From: Geobacillus icigianus
GTDB taxonomy: Bacteria; Bacillota; Bacilli; Bacillales; Anoxybacillaceae
Length of the DNA: 64,000 nucleotides
Direction of reading: 5' to 3'
Assembly (NCBI RefSeq): GCF_000750005.1
Contig: NZ_JPYA01000060.1
Coordinates: forward strand, 1 to 64,000
Shown piece by piece: positions 53,855-63,478 of this stretch (position 1 is its first letter; each line of letters begins with the position of its first letter). The notes beneath the pieces were generated by a model that saw only the letters and a list, made by a program, of their open reading frames with translations, was not told the origin of the DNA and made no database searches. Made by a program: the position numbers and the translations under genes.

Positions 53855-55318
53855 TTACTGATATCTCGCCGTCACCATTTTCTTTCTCGTGTAAAACTCG
53901 ACGCCGTCGCGGCCGTTGGCATGAAGGTCGCCATAGAACGAGTTTTTGTAGCCCGAGAACGGGAAAAAGGCCATCGGCGCGGGGACGGCGACGTTGACGC
54001 CAAGCATGCCCGCGTCGATTTCTTCGCGGAACTGGCGGATCGCTTTGGCGCTGTCGGTGTAAATGCAGGCGCCGTTGGCGAACTCCGACCGGTTGGCGAT
54101 CTCAATCGCTTCGTCCAAATCGCGGGCCCGGACGACCGAGAGAACCGGAGCGAAAATTTCATCCGTCCAGATCGTCATGCCCGGCTTGACATGGTCAAAA
54201 ATCGTCGGGCCGATAAAGTAGCCTTTGCCGCTTGTCGCCGAGTCGCGGCGGCCGTCGCGGACAAGGAGCGCGCCTTCTTTTTCGCCGATTTCAATGTATT
54301 TGATCGTCCGTTCTTTATGCGCCTCGCGGATGACCGGGCCCAAAAAGACGCCTTGGTCAAGCCCGTTGCCGATTTGGATGCGGTCAGCAGCCTGTTTGAG
54401 CCGCTCCACCAACTCATCAGCGATATCACCGACAGCGACAACGACCGAGCACGCCATGCACCGCTCACCCGCCGAACCAAAGGCGGCGTTGATGATGTTC
54501 GTCACCGCCAGATCAAGATCGGTGTCCGGCATAACGATCGAATGGTTTTTCGCACCGGCGAGCGCCTGCACCCGCTTGCCGTGGGCGGCGGCTGTCCTGT
54601 ATACGTACTCCGCAACCGGCTGCGAGCCGACGAACGAGACGGCTTTAATGTCTTTATGTTCTAAAATGCCGTTCACGACCTCGTGCGCTCCGTGGACAAT
54701 ATTCAGCACTCCCGGCGGCAGGCCGGCTTCGGTGAACAGCTCCGCCAGACGATTGGCCAACATAGGAGTCCGCTCGGACGGCTTCAGTACAAACGTATTG
54801 CCGCAAGCGATGGCGAGCGGGAACATCCAGCACGGCACCATCATTGGGAAGTTAAACGGCGTAATCCCAGCGACGACGCCGAGCGGATAGCGATACATGC
54901 CCGATTCAATGCCGGTCGCGATATCCGGCAGCTGCTGCCCCATCATGAGCGTCGGAATCCCTGCCGCAAACTCGACGCATTCAATGCCGCGCTGCACCTC
55001 GCCGTACGCGTCCTCGTATACTTTGCCGTTTTCTAGCGTCACCATTCTAGCCAACTCTTCCCAATGCTCGACAAGCAGCTGCTGGTAGCGGAACAAAATG
55101 CGGGCGCGGCGCGGAACCGGCACTTTCCGCCATTCGCGGAACGCTTCCTTCGCAGCCGCCACCGCCGCATCCAGCTCCTCGCGCGAAGAGAGAGGCACTT
55201 TGGCCAACACTTCTCCCGTCGCCGGGTTCGGCACGATTTCTTCTTTTCCGGATGTCGAAGCGACCCATTGGCCGGCAATGAAGTTTTTCAATGTTTTTGT
55301 TTCGGTGACAGAACTCAT
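53855..55318 (-). CDS. mmsA: CoA-acylating (methyl)malonate-semialdehyde dehydrogenase
   Basis: The 487-residue ALDH of the MmsA/IolA branch has [18 protein letters not shown], the MmsA-specific [14 protein letters not shown] and the catalytic Cys in [14 protein letters not shown]. It oxidises malonate semialdehyde or methylmalonate semialdehyde to acetyl-CoA or propionyl-CoA with CoA and NAD. It belongs to valine, inositol, beta-alanine or 3-hydroxypropionate breakdown. Here it follows an Fe-ADH by 189 bp behind a sigma-54 promoter, with no inositol or valine genes, so oxidation of a 3-hydroxy acid to its semialdehyde and on to acyl-CoA is one model. ATG 55318 has AAAGGTGG upstream. Confidence 0.88.
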   Translation of the reverse strand: MSSVTETKTLKNFIAGQWVASTSGKEEIVPNPATGEVLAKVPLSSREELDAAVAAAKEAFREWRKVPVPRRARILFRYQQLLVEHWEELARMVTLENGKVYEDAYGEVQRGIECVEFAAGIPTLMMGQQLPDIATGIESGMYRYPLGVVAGITPFNFPMMVPCWMFPLAIACGNTFVLKPSERTPMLANRLAELFTEAGLPPGVLNIVHGAHEVVNGILEHKDIKAVSFVGSQPVAEYVYRTAAAHGKRVQALAGAKNHSIVMPDTDLDLAVTNIINAAFGSAGERCMACSVVVAVGDIADELVERLKQAADRIQIGNGLDQGVFLGPVIREAHKERTIKYIEIGEKEGALLVRDGRRDSATSGKGYFIGPTIFDHVKPGMTIWTDEIFAPVLSVVRARDLDEAIEIANRSEFANGACIYTDSAKAIRQFREEIDAGMLGVNVAVPAPMAFFPFSGYKNSFYGDLHANGRDGVEFYTRKKMVTARYQ

Positions 55319-55507
55319 GAATGAAACCACCTTTCTCATCGGTTTTTCGACAGATTGGCTCATGAACGCGCACAAGCGTGATCGATTCAGCGGCGAATGC
55401 TGCCTTGTGCGGGAACAGTTGGCAAGCTGAACGCTTCCAAAAAGCGGCGTCCTTTGCCGTCTGTTTGCGGCTGGCCGCTGTCATGCGTCCTGCAATCGCC
55501 ATCTGAT

Positions 55508-56695
55508 TCACGAACTGACGGTTTTCGTGTTGTACTCATAGTCGTAACAATAATGGTACAATGCCACAATTTCCTCGTGCGTCGGCACTCTCGGGTTATT
55601 CGCTGGACTGCCGCTTGCCAGCGCATCAGCCGCCATTTTATCAACCGCTTTGTCGAATGCCGCTTTGTCAATGCCCCATGTTTTCATATTCGGGATGTGC
55701 AAATCACGGCAAAGCTGTTTCACTTCTTCAACAAGCGCATCGGCCGCTTCGGCATCAGAAACGTCCTTCAGCTGCGGGTTGATGAGCCGGGCAATCACCG
55801 CCAACCGTTCTCTGGCGCTGTCTTTTGTAAATTCAAGCACCCCTGGCAGCAGCATCGCATTGGACACGCCGTGCGGCACGTGGAAAAGCGCGCCGATCGG
55901 CCGCGACATGCCGTGCACGAGCGTCACCGAGGCGTTCGAGAACGCCATGCCGGCCTTCATCGCCGCGATCGCCATTTTCTCCCGCGCTTCGATGTCTTGA
56001 CCGTTTTCGTACGCCCGGCGCAAATGACCGATGATCGCCTCAATGGCGGATAGCGCCAACACATCGGTCACCGGATGGGCGCGTCGGGAAATATACGCCT
56101 CGATCGCGTGGCAAAGCGCATCGACACCGGTCGCCGCGGTGACGGATGGCGGGCATGAGACAGTAAGAAGCGGGTCAACGATCGCCACGGCCGGAAGGAG
56201 CGCCGGCTGGGAAATCATAATTTTGACGTCTGTCTTCGTATCAATAATGACTGTCACTTTCGTCACTTCGGAACCGGTGCCGGCCGTCGTCGGAATGGCG
56301 ATGAGCGGCACTGGTTTTTTCGTGAACATCCTAGCGTTGCCAACATAGTCGCTGATCGTTCCCTCATTCGTCATCATCACTGCCACCGCCTTCGCGGCAT
56401 CGATGCTGCTGCCGCCGCCAAGAGCGATGATGACGTCACATCGTTCGCTCCGGCAGACGTCAAGCGCCTCATTTACATGGACATCCGTCGGTTCTTTGTC
56501 GACCCCTGTATACTTGGCAAATGGCACCCCCGCTTCCTGCAAATATTGTTCACAGCGGGCGACCAGACCGATGTTCTCCATCACCGGATCGCTGACAATG
56601 AACGCTTTCGACCCGAGCGCTTTCGCTTGCCCGCCGACTTCACGAAACGTTTCGCACCCATAAATAACCCGGTTCGGCACCAACAGCTCGTACAT
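55508..56695 (-). CDS. Iron-containing alcohol dehydrogenase, sigma-54 controlled
   Basis: The 395-residue group III Fe-ADH has GGGSSIDAAKAVAVM, IPTTAGTGSEVTKV and metal ligands in GVDALCHAIEAY, LVHGMSRPIGALFHVPHGVSNAML. It resembles 1,3-propanediol / 3-hydroxy-acid dehydrogenases of this family; substrate unproven. Start set at MYELLVPNRVIYG (ATG 56695) with AGAGGGTGACGG upstream. A -24/-12 promoter lies 49 bp before the start and a sigma-54 activator gene is next door. With mmsA it could take a hydroxy acid or diol to an acyl-CoA. Confidence 0.86.
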   Translation of the reverse strand: MYELLVPNRVIYGCETFREVGGQAKALGSKAFIVSDPVMENIGLVARCEQYLQEAGVPFAKYTGVDKEPTDVHVNEALDVCRSERCDVIIALGGGSSIDAAKAVAVMMTNEGTISDYVGNARMFTKKPVPLIAIPTTAGTGSEVTKVTVIIDTKTDVKIMISQPALLPAVAIVDPLLTVSCPPSVTAATGVDALCHAIEAYISRRAHPVTDVLALSAIEAIIGHLRRAYENGQDIEAREKMAIAAMKAGMAFSNASVTLVHGMSRPIGALFHVPHGVSNAMLLPGVLEFTKDSARERLAVIARLINPQLKDVSDAEAADALVEEVKQLCRDLHIPNMKTWGIDKAAFDKAVDKMAADALASGSPANNPRVPTHEEIVALYHYCYDYEYNTKTVSS

Positions 56696-56743
56696 TGTTC
56701 CGTCACCCTCTTCCTTTGATATCGTTTTCAATATCTTCTATAT

Positions 56744-56758
56744 GCAAACTTTATGCCA
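56744..56758 (-). promoter_or_regulatory. Sigma-54 (-24/-12) promoter for Fe-ADH-mmsA
   Basis: The minus strand reads TTGGCATAAAGTTTGCAT, with exact GG-N10-GC spacing, 49 bp before the dehydrogenase ATG. Confidence 0.78.
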
Positions 56759-56883
56759 AACTAGAAACGTGTTATGATTAGGAATTTTCCATCTCCTTAA
56801 CGGAATCCCACCCACACTTTACCTACACATCCCCTACATTACCCGACATTCTCCCGACACCCTTTTCCCCTCAACAAAAAAGA

Positions 56884-56907
56884 AACAACGGTCAGTCTGC
56901 CGTTGTT
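56884..56907 (-). terminator. Terminator of the second sigma-54 activator gene
   Basis: The stem AACAACGG / CCGTTGTT has an 8-nt loop, followed on the minus strand by TCTTTTTTG. It isolates the activator from the operon it probably controls. Confidence 0.85.
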
Positions 56908-56949
56908 GATCATCATGGACCGAGAACCCCCCTTCTCAGCGGAGAACGC

Positions 56950-58665
56950 TCAAAATCCATACTTTTTTAATTTTTCATATAATGTAGATCGGTGAATGCC
57001 GAGTCTCCTCGCCGCTTCCGCCTTATTGCCGTTCGCCGCGACAAGGGCGGCAGCGATGCGTTCGCGTTCGGATTGGTAGACCATTTCTTTCCACCGGTCG
57101 GCAATGTTCGCACCGCCATATGACATAGATGCCGCCATCGGCTGAATGGCGGACAAATAGGCAGGCAAATGTTCGCGCTCAATCTTCTCCCCTTCCACCA
57201 TACTAATGAGCCACTCGATGACATTGACCAGCTCGCGAATGTTGCCTGGCCATGAATAGCCGATCAATACTTCCATCGCCTCTTTTGAAAAAGATTTCCC
57301 CCCAACCCCATACTGCTGGCAAAGCCGTTCCATATGATGCGCGATGAGGGCGGGGATATCCGACTTCCGCTCACGCAGCGGCGGGAGATGGATGCGGATA
57401 ATGTTCAGGCGGTAAAACAAATCTTCCCGGAACGTTCCGCCTCGCACCATCTCCTCGAGCGGTTTGTTCGTCGCGGCAATAATGCGCACGTCCACCTCTG
57501 TCCCCGATACCCCGCCCACTTTTTCCACTTTCTTTTCCTCAAGCACGCGCAACATCTTCGCCTGCATCGCAAGCGGCATATCACCGATTTCATCTAAAAA
57601 CAGCGTCCCCCCATGGGCAAGCTGAAACTTGCCCGGTTTCCCCCCTTTTCTCGCACCGGTGAACGCTCCGTCCTCATAGCCAAACAGTTCTGCTTCCAAA
57701 AGCGCTTCCGGGATGGCGGCGCAGTTGATACTGACAAACGGCCCGTCCGCACGCGGACCCGCCTCATGGATCGCTCGCGCCGCAACCTCTTTCCCCGTTC
57801 CGCTTTCGCCGGTAATGAACACGGTCGACGGCACACGCGCCGCCCGCTGAATCATTTGTTTCACCGCCGCAATCGTCGGATGGCGGCCGATGATGCGCTC
57901 CACTCCTACGGCGGCGGAGGTGGCCGCCTCTTGTTTTGGCGCTGCCGTCCCGTTTTTCTCCTTCCGGCTTGCCTCGCGCGACAGCTCTTGCAGGCGCCGG
58001 AAAATTTCGTACACTTCCGACACCCCTTGGAAAATGAGCATGCCGATCGCCCCGATGACTTCGCCGTCACGCCAAATCGGAATGCGGTGCACGACCATCG
58101 GCTGGCCGTAAATTTTTTGAATATATCCCCGCTCTGGAATGCCGGATTGCACGCAAATATGCAAACGAGTATTTTCGATCACTTCCGTCACATGCTTGCC
58201 GATCGCGTCTTCTCGGCGGATGCCGAGGAACTGGCAGTACGCCCGGTTGATTTCCCGAACGACGCCATCTCCATCAACGACGACGACCCCTTCATACGCC
58301 GCATCCAGCACCGTTTTCATCGTTTCCGCCAAGCGGTGTGTTTCTTCCAACTCACGCCGCAGTCGTTCAAGCTCGGCCGTTGCCTTTGAATCCTCTTTGG
58401 CGTCGGGTGCTTCCGTGCCGTCCTCTTTCGGCTCCGTCCCGCCATCGATCGAACATGCCGCCAATACATCTTCCACTGTCATCATGCGATCCATTCCATG
58501 CGCCACCGCCCATAGCAGCATCCGCCACGTGCATCGGCCGACCGAGCCCCCGCATTCATCGACGACATCAACGGCGTCCATCCCGTGCGTCGCCAGCAAC
58601 TGAGCCGCCTGCTGCAATGTTTGATGGCGGCCAAGGGTCACTGATGCGCCATGACCCACCGTCAT
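56950..58665 (-). CDS. Sigma-54-dependent activator with CBS-like, PAS, AAA+ and Fis HTH regions
   Basis: The 571-residue protein starts at ATG 58665 behind GGAAGGGGGATC. Residues about 8-72 look like one CBS-type unit (LGRHQTLQQAAQLLATHGMDAVDVVDE, MMTVEDVLAAC). A PAS domain follows (about 115-225; TVLDAAYEGVVVVDGDGVVREINRAY), then a charged linker. The AAA+ domain has GESGTGKE, the sigma-54 loop GAFTGA and TLFLDEIGD. A Fis-type HTH closes it (AALVAANGNKAEAARRLGIHRSTLYEKLKKYG). It should activate the Fe-ADH-mmsA promoter in response to a ligand. CBS units usually work in pairs and often bind nucleotides, so a single one implies dimeric sensing. Confidence 0.88.
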   Translation of the reverse strand: MTVGHGASVTLGRHQTLQQAAQLLATHGMDAVDVVDECGGSVGRCTWRMLLWAVAHGMDRMMTVEDVLAACSIDGGTEPKEDGTEAPDAKEDSKATAELERLRRELEETHRLAETMKTVLDAAYEGVVVVDGDGVVREINRAYCQFLGIRREDAIGKHVTEVIENTRLHICVQSGIPERGYIQKIYGQPMVVHRIPIWRDGEVIGAIGMLIFQGVSEVYEIFRRLQELSREASRKEKNGTAAPKQEAATSAAVGVERIIGRHPTIAAVKQMIQRAARVPSTVFITGESGTGKEVAARAIHEAGPRADGPFVSINCAAIPEALLEAELFGYEDGAFTGARKGGKPGKFQLAHGGTLFLDEIGDMPLAMQAKMLRVLEEKKVEKVGGVSGTEVDVRIIAATNKPLEEMVRGGTFREDLFYRLNIIRIHLPPLRERKSDIPALIAHHMERLCQQYGVGGKSFSKEAMEVLIGYSWPGNIRELVNVIEWLISMVEGEKIEREHLPAYLSAIQPMAASMSYGGANIADRWKEMVYQSERERIAAALVAANGNKAEAARRLGIHRSTLYEKLKKYGF

Positions 58666-58878
58666 CGTGATCCCCCTTCCCTGTTCCCTTTTCACGTACC
58701 GTTCGCTACTGGCCTCAAAAAATCCTTCTGTTTTTTTTCGTGAAAATCCCGTCAGCAAGCAGTCATTTTCATCTCCGTGTCGAGAGCGGACCGCGCTACC
58801 CATGGACCTTTTTTTCGTGAAAACCGCAAGCTGGCAAGAAGTGTTGGAATCGATGATTTTTTGCAAACAAGCAAAATT

Positions 58879-58904
58879 TTTTGTAGATTTCCGTAGATTT
58901 TCGT
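58879..58904 (+). promoter_or_regulatory. Three GlnL-like direct repeats upstream of glnQ
   Basis: TTTTGT-AGAT-TTCCGT-AGAT-TTTCGT: hexamers at 10-bp period, 63 bp before glnQ. The B. subtilis GlnL site is, to my knowledge, TTTTGT-N4-TTTTGT. The gap 58666-58966 otherwise holds a possible -10 (TACAAT, 58916-58921). Confidence 0.5.
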
Positions 58905-58966
58905 AGACGCATATTTACAATCAATTCGAAAAACATTCACAAATTTGTCACAAAGGAGGGGGGATA

Positions 58967-59695
58967 TTGATTTATTTCCACCAGGTCAACAAATACTACG
59001 GCGATTTTCATGTGCTCAAAGACATTAACTTGACGATCAACCAAGGAGAAGTCGTCGTCATCATCGGGCCATCCGGCTCAGGCAAAAGCACGCTTGTGCG
59101 CTGCATCAACCGGCTCGAGACGATCTCAAGCGGCGAGTTGATCGTTGACGGCGTCAAAGTGAATGACAAACAGATCAACATCAATGAACTGCGGCGCAAT
59201 ATCGGCATGGTGTTCCAACATTTCAACTTATACCCGCATATGACCGTCTTGCAAAACATCACGTTGGCGCCGCGCAAAGTGCTCGGCATGTCGGAAAAAG
59301 AGGCCAATGACATCGCCATGTATTATCTCGAAAAAGTCGGCATTCCAGATAAAGCAAACGCTTACCCGTCCGCGCTCTCCGGCGGCCAGCAGCAGCGCGT
59401 CGCCATCGCCCGCGGATTGGCGATGAAACCGAAAATCATGCTGTTTGACGAACCGACATCGGCGCTTGACCCGGAAACGATCGGCGAAGTGTTGGATGTC
59501 ATGAAGCAACTGGCGAAAGAAGGGATGACGATGGTTGTCGTCACCCATGAGATGGGGTTTGCCCGCGAGGTGGCCGATCGCATCGTCTTTATGGATCAAG
59601 GGCGCATTTTAGAGGAAGCGCCGCCTGAGGAGTTTTTCGCGGCCCCGAAAGAGGAACGGGCGCGTGTCTTTTTAAGCCGCATTTTAAACCATTAA
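58967..59695 (+). CDS. glnQ: Glutamine-type ABC transporter ATPase
   Basis: The 242-residue polar amino acid ATPase has Walker [10 protein letters not shown], the Q-loop [15 protein letters not shown], signature [15 protein letters not shown], Walker [15 protein letters not shown] and the switch VVTHEMGFA. It powers import of glutamine or a related polar amino acid. TTG start behind AAGGAGGGGGG. First gene of a four-gene operon with two permeases and a binding lipoprotein. Confidence 0.9.
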   Translation: MIYFHQVNKYYGDFHVLKDINLTINQGEVVVIIGPSGSGKSTLVRCINRLETISSGELIVDGVKVNDKQININELRRNIGMVFQHFNLYPHMTVLQNITLAPRKVLGMSEKEANDIAMYYLEKVGIPDKANAYPSALSGGQQQRVAIARGLAMKPKIMLFDEPTSALDPETIGEVLDVMKQLAKEGMTMVVVTHEMGFAREVADRIVFMDQGRILEEAPPEEFFAAPKEERARVFLSRILNH

Positions 59696-59722
59696 TTCCG
59701 GTCAATCAAAGGGGGTTTTCTC

Positions 59723-60568
59723 ATGAGAAAGAAAGCATGGAAATGGTGGATTACCGTCGCCTTAACGGCCTTATTGAGCGCTATCGCCTTGACAGGCTGC
59801 AGCACGACGGACAAAGGAGAAGGCGGAACATCGTCCAAAACGGCAAAATCGACCAATACGCTTGAAAAAATTAAACAACGCGGCAAACTTGTCGTTGGCG
59901 TCAAATACGATTTGAACTTATTTGGATTGAAAAATCCGGAAACCGGCAAAGTGGAAGGATTTGATATCGATATTGCCAAAGGGTTGGCGAAAAAAATTCT
60001 CGGCGATGAAAACAAAATTGAATTGAAAGAAGTGACATCCAAAACGCGCATCCCGATGCTGAACAACGGGGAAATTGACGCCATTATCGCCACCATGACG
60101 ATCAATGAAGAACGGAAAAAAGAAGTGGATTTCTCGGATGTGTACTTTATGGCGGGGCAATCGCTGCTCGTCAAAAAGGACAGCCCGATCAACAGCGTGA
60201 AAGACTTGAAAAAAGGCATGACCGTTCTGACGGCGAAAGGCTCGACATCGGCGGAAAACATCCGCAAAGCAGCGCCGCAAGTCAACGTGCTTGAATTTGA
60301 AAACTACGCCGAAGCGTTTACCGCGTTAAAAGCCGGCCAAGGCGATGCGCTGACAACGGACAACGCGCTGCTTTGGGGGATGGCGAAACAAGACCCGAAC
60401 TACCGCGTCCTTGATGAAACGTTCACCGAAGAGCCGTACGGCATCGCCGTCCGCAAAGGGGACAAAGAACTGCTGCAAGTCATCAATGAATACTTAAAAG
60501 AAATTAAAGAAAACGGCGAATACGATAAGATCTACGAAAAATGGATCGGCAAAAAACCGCAACAATGA
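59723..60568 (+). CDS. glnH: Glutamine/glutamate-binding lipoprotein
   Basis: The 281-residue type II binding protein has a lipoprotein signal (ITVALTALLSAIALTGC, lipid Cys26). The ligand domain opens TLEKIKQRGKLVVGVKYDLNLFGLKN, followed by GFDIDIAKGLAKKI and EVTSKTRIPMLNNGEIDAII. That is the GlnH/PEB1 family, binding glutamine, glutamate or aspartate. It is anchored outside the membrane and delivers ligand to the two permeases. Confidence 0.9.
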   Translation: MRKKAWKWWITVALTALLSAIALTGCSTTDKGEGGTSSKTAKSTNTLEKIKQRGKLVVGVKYDLNLFGLKNPETGKVEGFDIDIAKGLAKKILGDENKIELKEVTSKTRIPMLNNGEIDAIIATMTINEERKKEVDFSDVYFMAGQSLLVKKDSPINSVKDLKKGMTVLTAKGSTSAENIRKAAPQVNVLEFENYAEAFTALKAGQGDALTTDNALLWGMAKQDPNYRVLDETFTEEPYGIAVRKGDKELLQVINEYLKEIKENGEYDKIYEKWIGKKPQQ

Positions 60569-60652
60569 CAGGCAAAACACGGTGGGCGGAACGCCTCCGC
60601 CCACCTGTTTGCCCAAAGCCCTTCATTCAGCGAAGAAAGGAGGCTGATCGCC

Positions 60653-61306
60653 GTGCTGCGCTTTTCCATTTTGGTGGAACATTGGGATTTGTATATGCAA
60701 GGATTTGGCCATACGATTTTAGCCAGCGTGCTGGCTCTCATCGGCAGCTTGGCCCTTGGGACCATCATCGCCATTTTCCGCATCGCGCCGATTCGTCCGC
60801 TCAATTGGATCGGAACGGCGTACGTAGAATTCATCCGCAACATTCCGCTTGTCTTAATCGTTTTCGTTTTTTTTATGGGCTTGCCCGCCATCGGCATTCG
60901 CTTTGACTCGTTTACCGCCGGAACGCTCGGGCTGATGGTGTATACGGCTGCGTTTATTGCCGAAGCGATCCGCTCGGGCATCCAAGCAGTGCCGAAAGGA
61001 CAAATGGAAGCGGCGCGCTCGTCCGGGTTGACCTATTTGCAGGCGATGCGTTACGTCATCTTGCCGCAGGCGGTGAAAATCGTCATTCCGCCGCTTGGCA
61101 ATCAGTTCATTAATTTGGTAAAAAATTCGTCCGTTCTGGGCGTCATTGCCGGGCTTGATTTGATGTATTTCGGCGATCTCATTTCCTCGAAAACGTTCGT
61201 CACCTTTGACGTCTATATTTTCGTCGCCTTGTTTTACCTCGTCTTAACGATCCCGCTCAGCCTTGGTGTCGGCTACTTAGAACGCCGGCTGCTCAAGGCG
61301 CGGTAG
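60653..61306 (+). CDS. glnM: Polar amino acid ABC permease 1 (GlnM/GlnP type)
   Basis: The 217-residue permease has about five helices and the HisM-family EAA loop AARSSGLTYLQAMRYVILPQAVK. ATFIEAIRSGIQAVPKG-like AAFIAEAIRSGIQAVPKGQME precedes it. The start is GTG 60653 (the gene directly follows an AAAGGAGGCTGATCGCC stretch). It pairs with the next gene. Confidence 0.87.
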   Translation: MLRFSILVEHWDLYMQGFGHTILASVLALIGSLALGTIIAIFRIAPIRPLNWIGTAYVEFIRNIPLVLIVFVFFMGLPAIGIRFDSFTAGTLGLMVYTAAFIAEAIRSGIQAVPKGQMEAARSSGLTYLQAMRYVILPQAVKIVIPPLGNQFINLVKNSSVLGVIAGLDLMYFGDLISSKTFVTFDVYIFVALFYLVLTIPLSLGVGYLERRLLKAR

Positions 61307-61322
61307 GAAAGGAGGGTGCATC

Positions 61323-61973
61323 ATGGATTTTGCCGGTGCCTACACGCCCGCCCATTTGAAGTTTTTGCTTCAAGGGTTTCTCGTCACATTGGAAGTGGCG
61401 TTCATTTCCATTGCTTTGAGTTTTATCTTCGGCATTATCATCGGGGTCATTCGCTACACAAAAATCCCGGTGCTTTCTCAACTGCTCGCCGTGCTGGTCG
61501 AAACAATCCGGAATTTGCCGCTGCTCTTGATCATTTTCTTTACGTATTTCGCCCTTCCGGAAGTCGGCTTGAAGCTCGATAAACTATACGCAGCCATTTC
61601 GGCCTTGGTCATTTTTGAATCGGCCATGTTGTCAGAAATTGTCCGCAGCGGCCTGCAGTCGATCGATAAAGGGCAAATCGAAGCGGCGCGTTCATCGGGG
61701 CTTACGTATGGGCAGACGTTATGGTACATCATTTTGCCACAAGCGTTGCGACGCATGGTGCCGCCGATCGTCAGCCAGTTTATTTCCTTATTAAAAGATA
61801 CATCGCTGGCCATTGTCATCTCCTTGCCCGAATTGATGAACCATGCGCAAATCATTAACGGGCGCAACGTCAATTTCGTCATTCCGATTTTTCTTCTCGT
61901 TGCGTTCATGTATTTTATCGTCAACTATTCGCTGTCACTCGTCTCGCGGCGGTTGGAATACCGCCAGCGGTGA
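61323..61973 (+). CDS. glnP: Polar amino acid ABC permease 2 (GlnP type)
   Basis: The 216-residue permease is paralogous to its neighbour, with EAA loop AARSSGLTYGQTLWYIILPQALRR. About five helices. AAAGGAGGGTGCATC precedes the ATG. It ends the operon, followed 4 nt later by a terminator. Confidence 0.87.
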   Translation: MDFAGAYTPAHLKFLLQGFLVTLEVAFISIALSFIFGIIIGVIRYTKIPVLSQLLAVLVETIRNLPLLLIIFFTYFALPEVGLKLDKLYAAISALVIFESAMLSEIVRSGLQSIDKGQIEAARSSGLTYGQTLWYIILPQALRRMVPPIVSQFISLLKDTSLAIVISLPELMNHAQIINGRNVNFVIPIFLLVAFMYFIVNYSLSLVSRRLEYRQR

Positions 61974-61976
61974 TGG

Positions 61977-62016
61977 AACCGTATCCCCTTCTTCAGCTGG
62001 GGCATACGGTTTTTTC
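61977..62016 (+). terminator. Terminator of glnQHMP
   Basis: The stem AACCGTATcCCC / GGGgcATACGGTT is followed by TTTTTTC. Confidence 0.85.
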
Positions 62017-62111
62017 TTGCTATCTTTGAAAAAAGGCCGTTGTTTTCGCTTTTCTGTTATATAATAGAGTTGCAAACTAGGCCATGACTTTCACAAAGGC
62101 GGTGACGTCCA

Positions 62112-63440
62112 CTGACACTCGCGAAAAAAGAACCTGTTTGGCTTCTTTTGCTTTTGCTTTCGGCGACCGCGTTTCTGGGCGAAATGAAAATGAACCCGTT
62201 TGACAGCCCGTTTCGCGTCTCGCTCGGCAGCGCCGTTTTTGTTCTTGGGTTGGTCGCCTTTTCTTCCCTTCCCCCGCTTGTCATCGGCGTAAGCACCGGA
62301 GCGGTGGTCGTCGGGTTTCGCGTTTTTCTCGACATCTTAACGGGGGAAACCTCCGCATCAGAAAGCCTATGGACTCACCTTCCGGCTGCCGGATATTACA
62401 TCAGCTTTGCGGCTATGGCGGCCATGGTTCACTTTCGCCGGCAAATGGCGGCGCCCATCCGCGCAGGAGTGATGGGAGCGGCGCTGGACTTTCTCGCCAA
62501 CGGCTGCGAGCTTGCCATTCGCTATGGAATGGGAGAATCGTTCCTGTTTAGCGGCCACATGCTCGTCGTGCTGTCGCTGTTTGCCATTTTGCGCAGTTTC
62601 TGTGTCATTGGCGTTTACAATATGTGGGTAACCAAACATGTCCGCTCGCTGGCCGAGGCAAGAAAAGAAGAGCTTGAGCGGCTGATGATGGTCAATAGCG
62701 GGCTTTACGAAGAGATGGTTTACTTGCAAAAATCGATGGCGCTCATGGAAGACATGACGCGCCAAAGTTATGATCTGTACTCGCGCCTTGTGGAAGGCAA
62801 ACCGGTTGAACCGCGCATCGCCCTCGACCTTGCCGAACATATTCATGAAACAAAAAAAGATATGCAGCGCATTTTCGCCGGTCTGTCCAAACTGATCGGC
62901 CGCCAGTCAGGAAGGGGGCGCATTCCCATCACCGAATTGTGCGCGATGGTGATTCGTGCCAATGAAAAATACGCCAGCCTGTCCGGAAAAGCGATCACGT
63001 TTTCCTATCACGGACAGATCGACTTGACCACTGATCAGCTCTATCCACTGCTTTCCGTATTGAACAATTTGGTGTCCAATGCGGTCGAAGCCATTCGCGA
63101 AAACGGAGCGATCGAACTGCGGGCGCGCTTGGAAGGAAACGGGTTGGTCATCGAAGTGGAAGATGACGGCCCCGGCATCTCCGCTGATGATATCGCCTGG
63201 ATTTTCCAACCAGGCTTTACGACGAAATACGACCACCAAGGCAATCCATCCACAGGAATTGGACTGACCCATGCCCGTGACATCGCCCAGGCGCTCGGCG
63301 GTCATCTGCAGCTCGTCAAAAGCGAACCCGGCCAGACCGTCTTTCGCTTCGTTGTTCCGACGTCCCGCCTACTGCAGGCGCAAACCGATGCCTTTCAGAA
63401 CGAGCATCCACCTGTACCGCCGCAAGGGGCACATTTTTGA
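62112..63440 (+). CDS. glnK: GlnK-like sensor histidine kinase
   Basis: About 442 residues if a CTG at 62112 is the start (AAAGGCGGTGACG upstream). The first ATG/GTG/TTG in frame is TTG 62148, inside the first membrane helix. The N-terminal third has about five to six membrane helices, then a coiled segment and the phosphoacceptor region AEHIHETKKDMQRIF. The ATPase domain has the N box LLSVLNNLVSNAVEAIREN, the G1 box VEDDGPGIS and the G2 box STGIGLTHARDIAQALGG. This matches B. subtilis GlnK (YcbA), which senses glutamine and phosphorylates GlnL. It lies directly after a glutamine-type transporter, supporting that role. Confidence 0.8.
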   Translation: MTLAKKEPVWLLLLLLSATAFLGEMKMNPFDSPFRVSLGSAVFVLGLVAFSSLPPLVIGVSTGAVVVGFRVFLDILTGETSASESLWTHLPAAGYYISFAAMAAMVHFRRQMAAPIRAGVMGAALDFLANGCELAIRYGMGESFLFSGHMLVVLSLFAILRSFCVIGVYNMWVTKHVRSLAEARKEELERLMMVNSGLYEEMVYLQKSMALMEDMTRQSYDLYSRLVEGKPVEPRIALDLAEHIHETKKDMQRIFAGLSKLIGRQSGRGRIPITELCAMVIRANEKYASLSGKAITFSYHGQIDLTTDQLYPLLSVLNNLVSNAVEAIRENGAIELRARLEGNGLVIEVEDDGPGISADDIAWIFQPGFTTKYDHQGNPSTGIGLTHARDIAQALGGHLQLVKSEPGQTVFRFVVPTSRLLQAQTDAFQNEHPPVPPQGAHF

Positions 63441-63478
63441 ACGGCCGCGGCACCATCAAGAAAGGGGAGAACAAAGGG

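Noticed and set aside
53780..54664. Rightward 294-residue frame opposite mmsA
   Set aside because: Antisense shadow; mmsA has full length, catalytic Cys and a good start.
57613..58389. Rightward 258-residue frame opposite the second activator
   Set aside because: Antisense of the AAA+/PAS coding sequence; no family signal.
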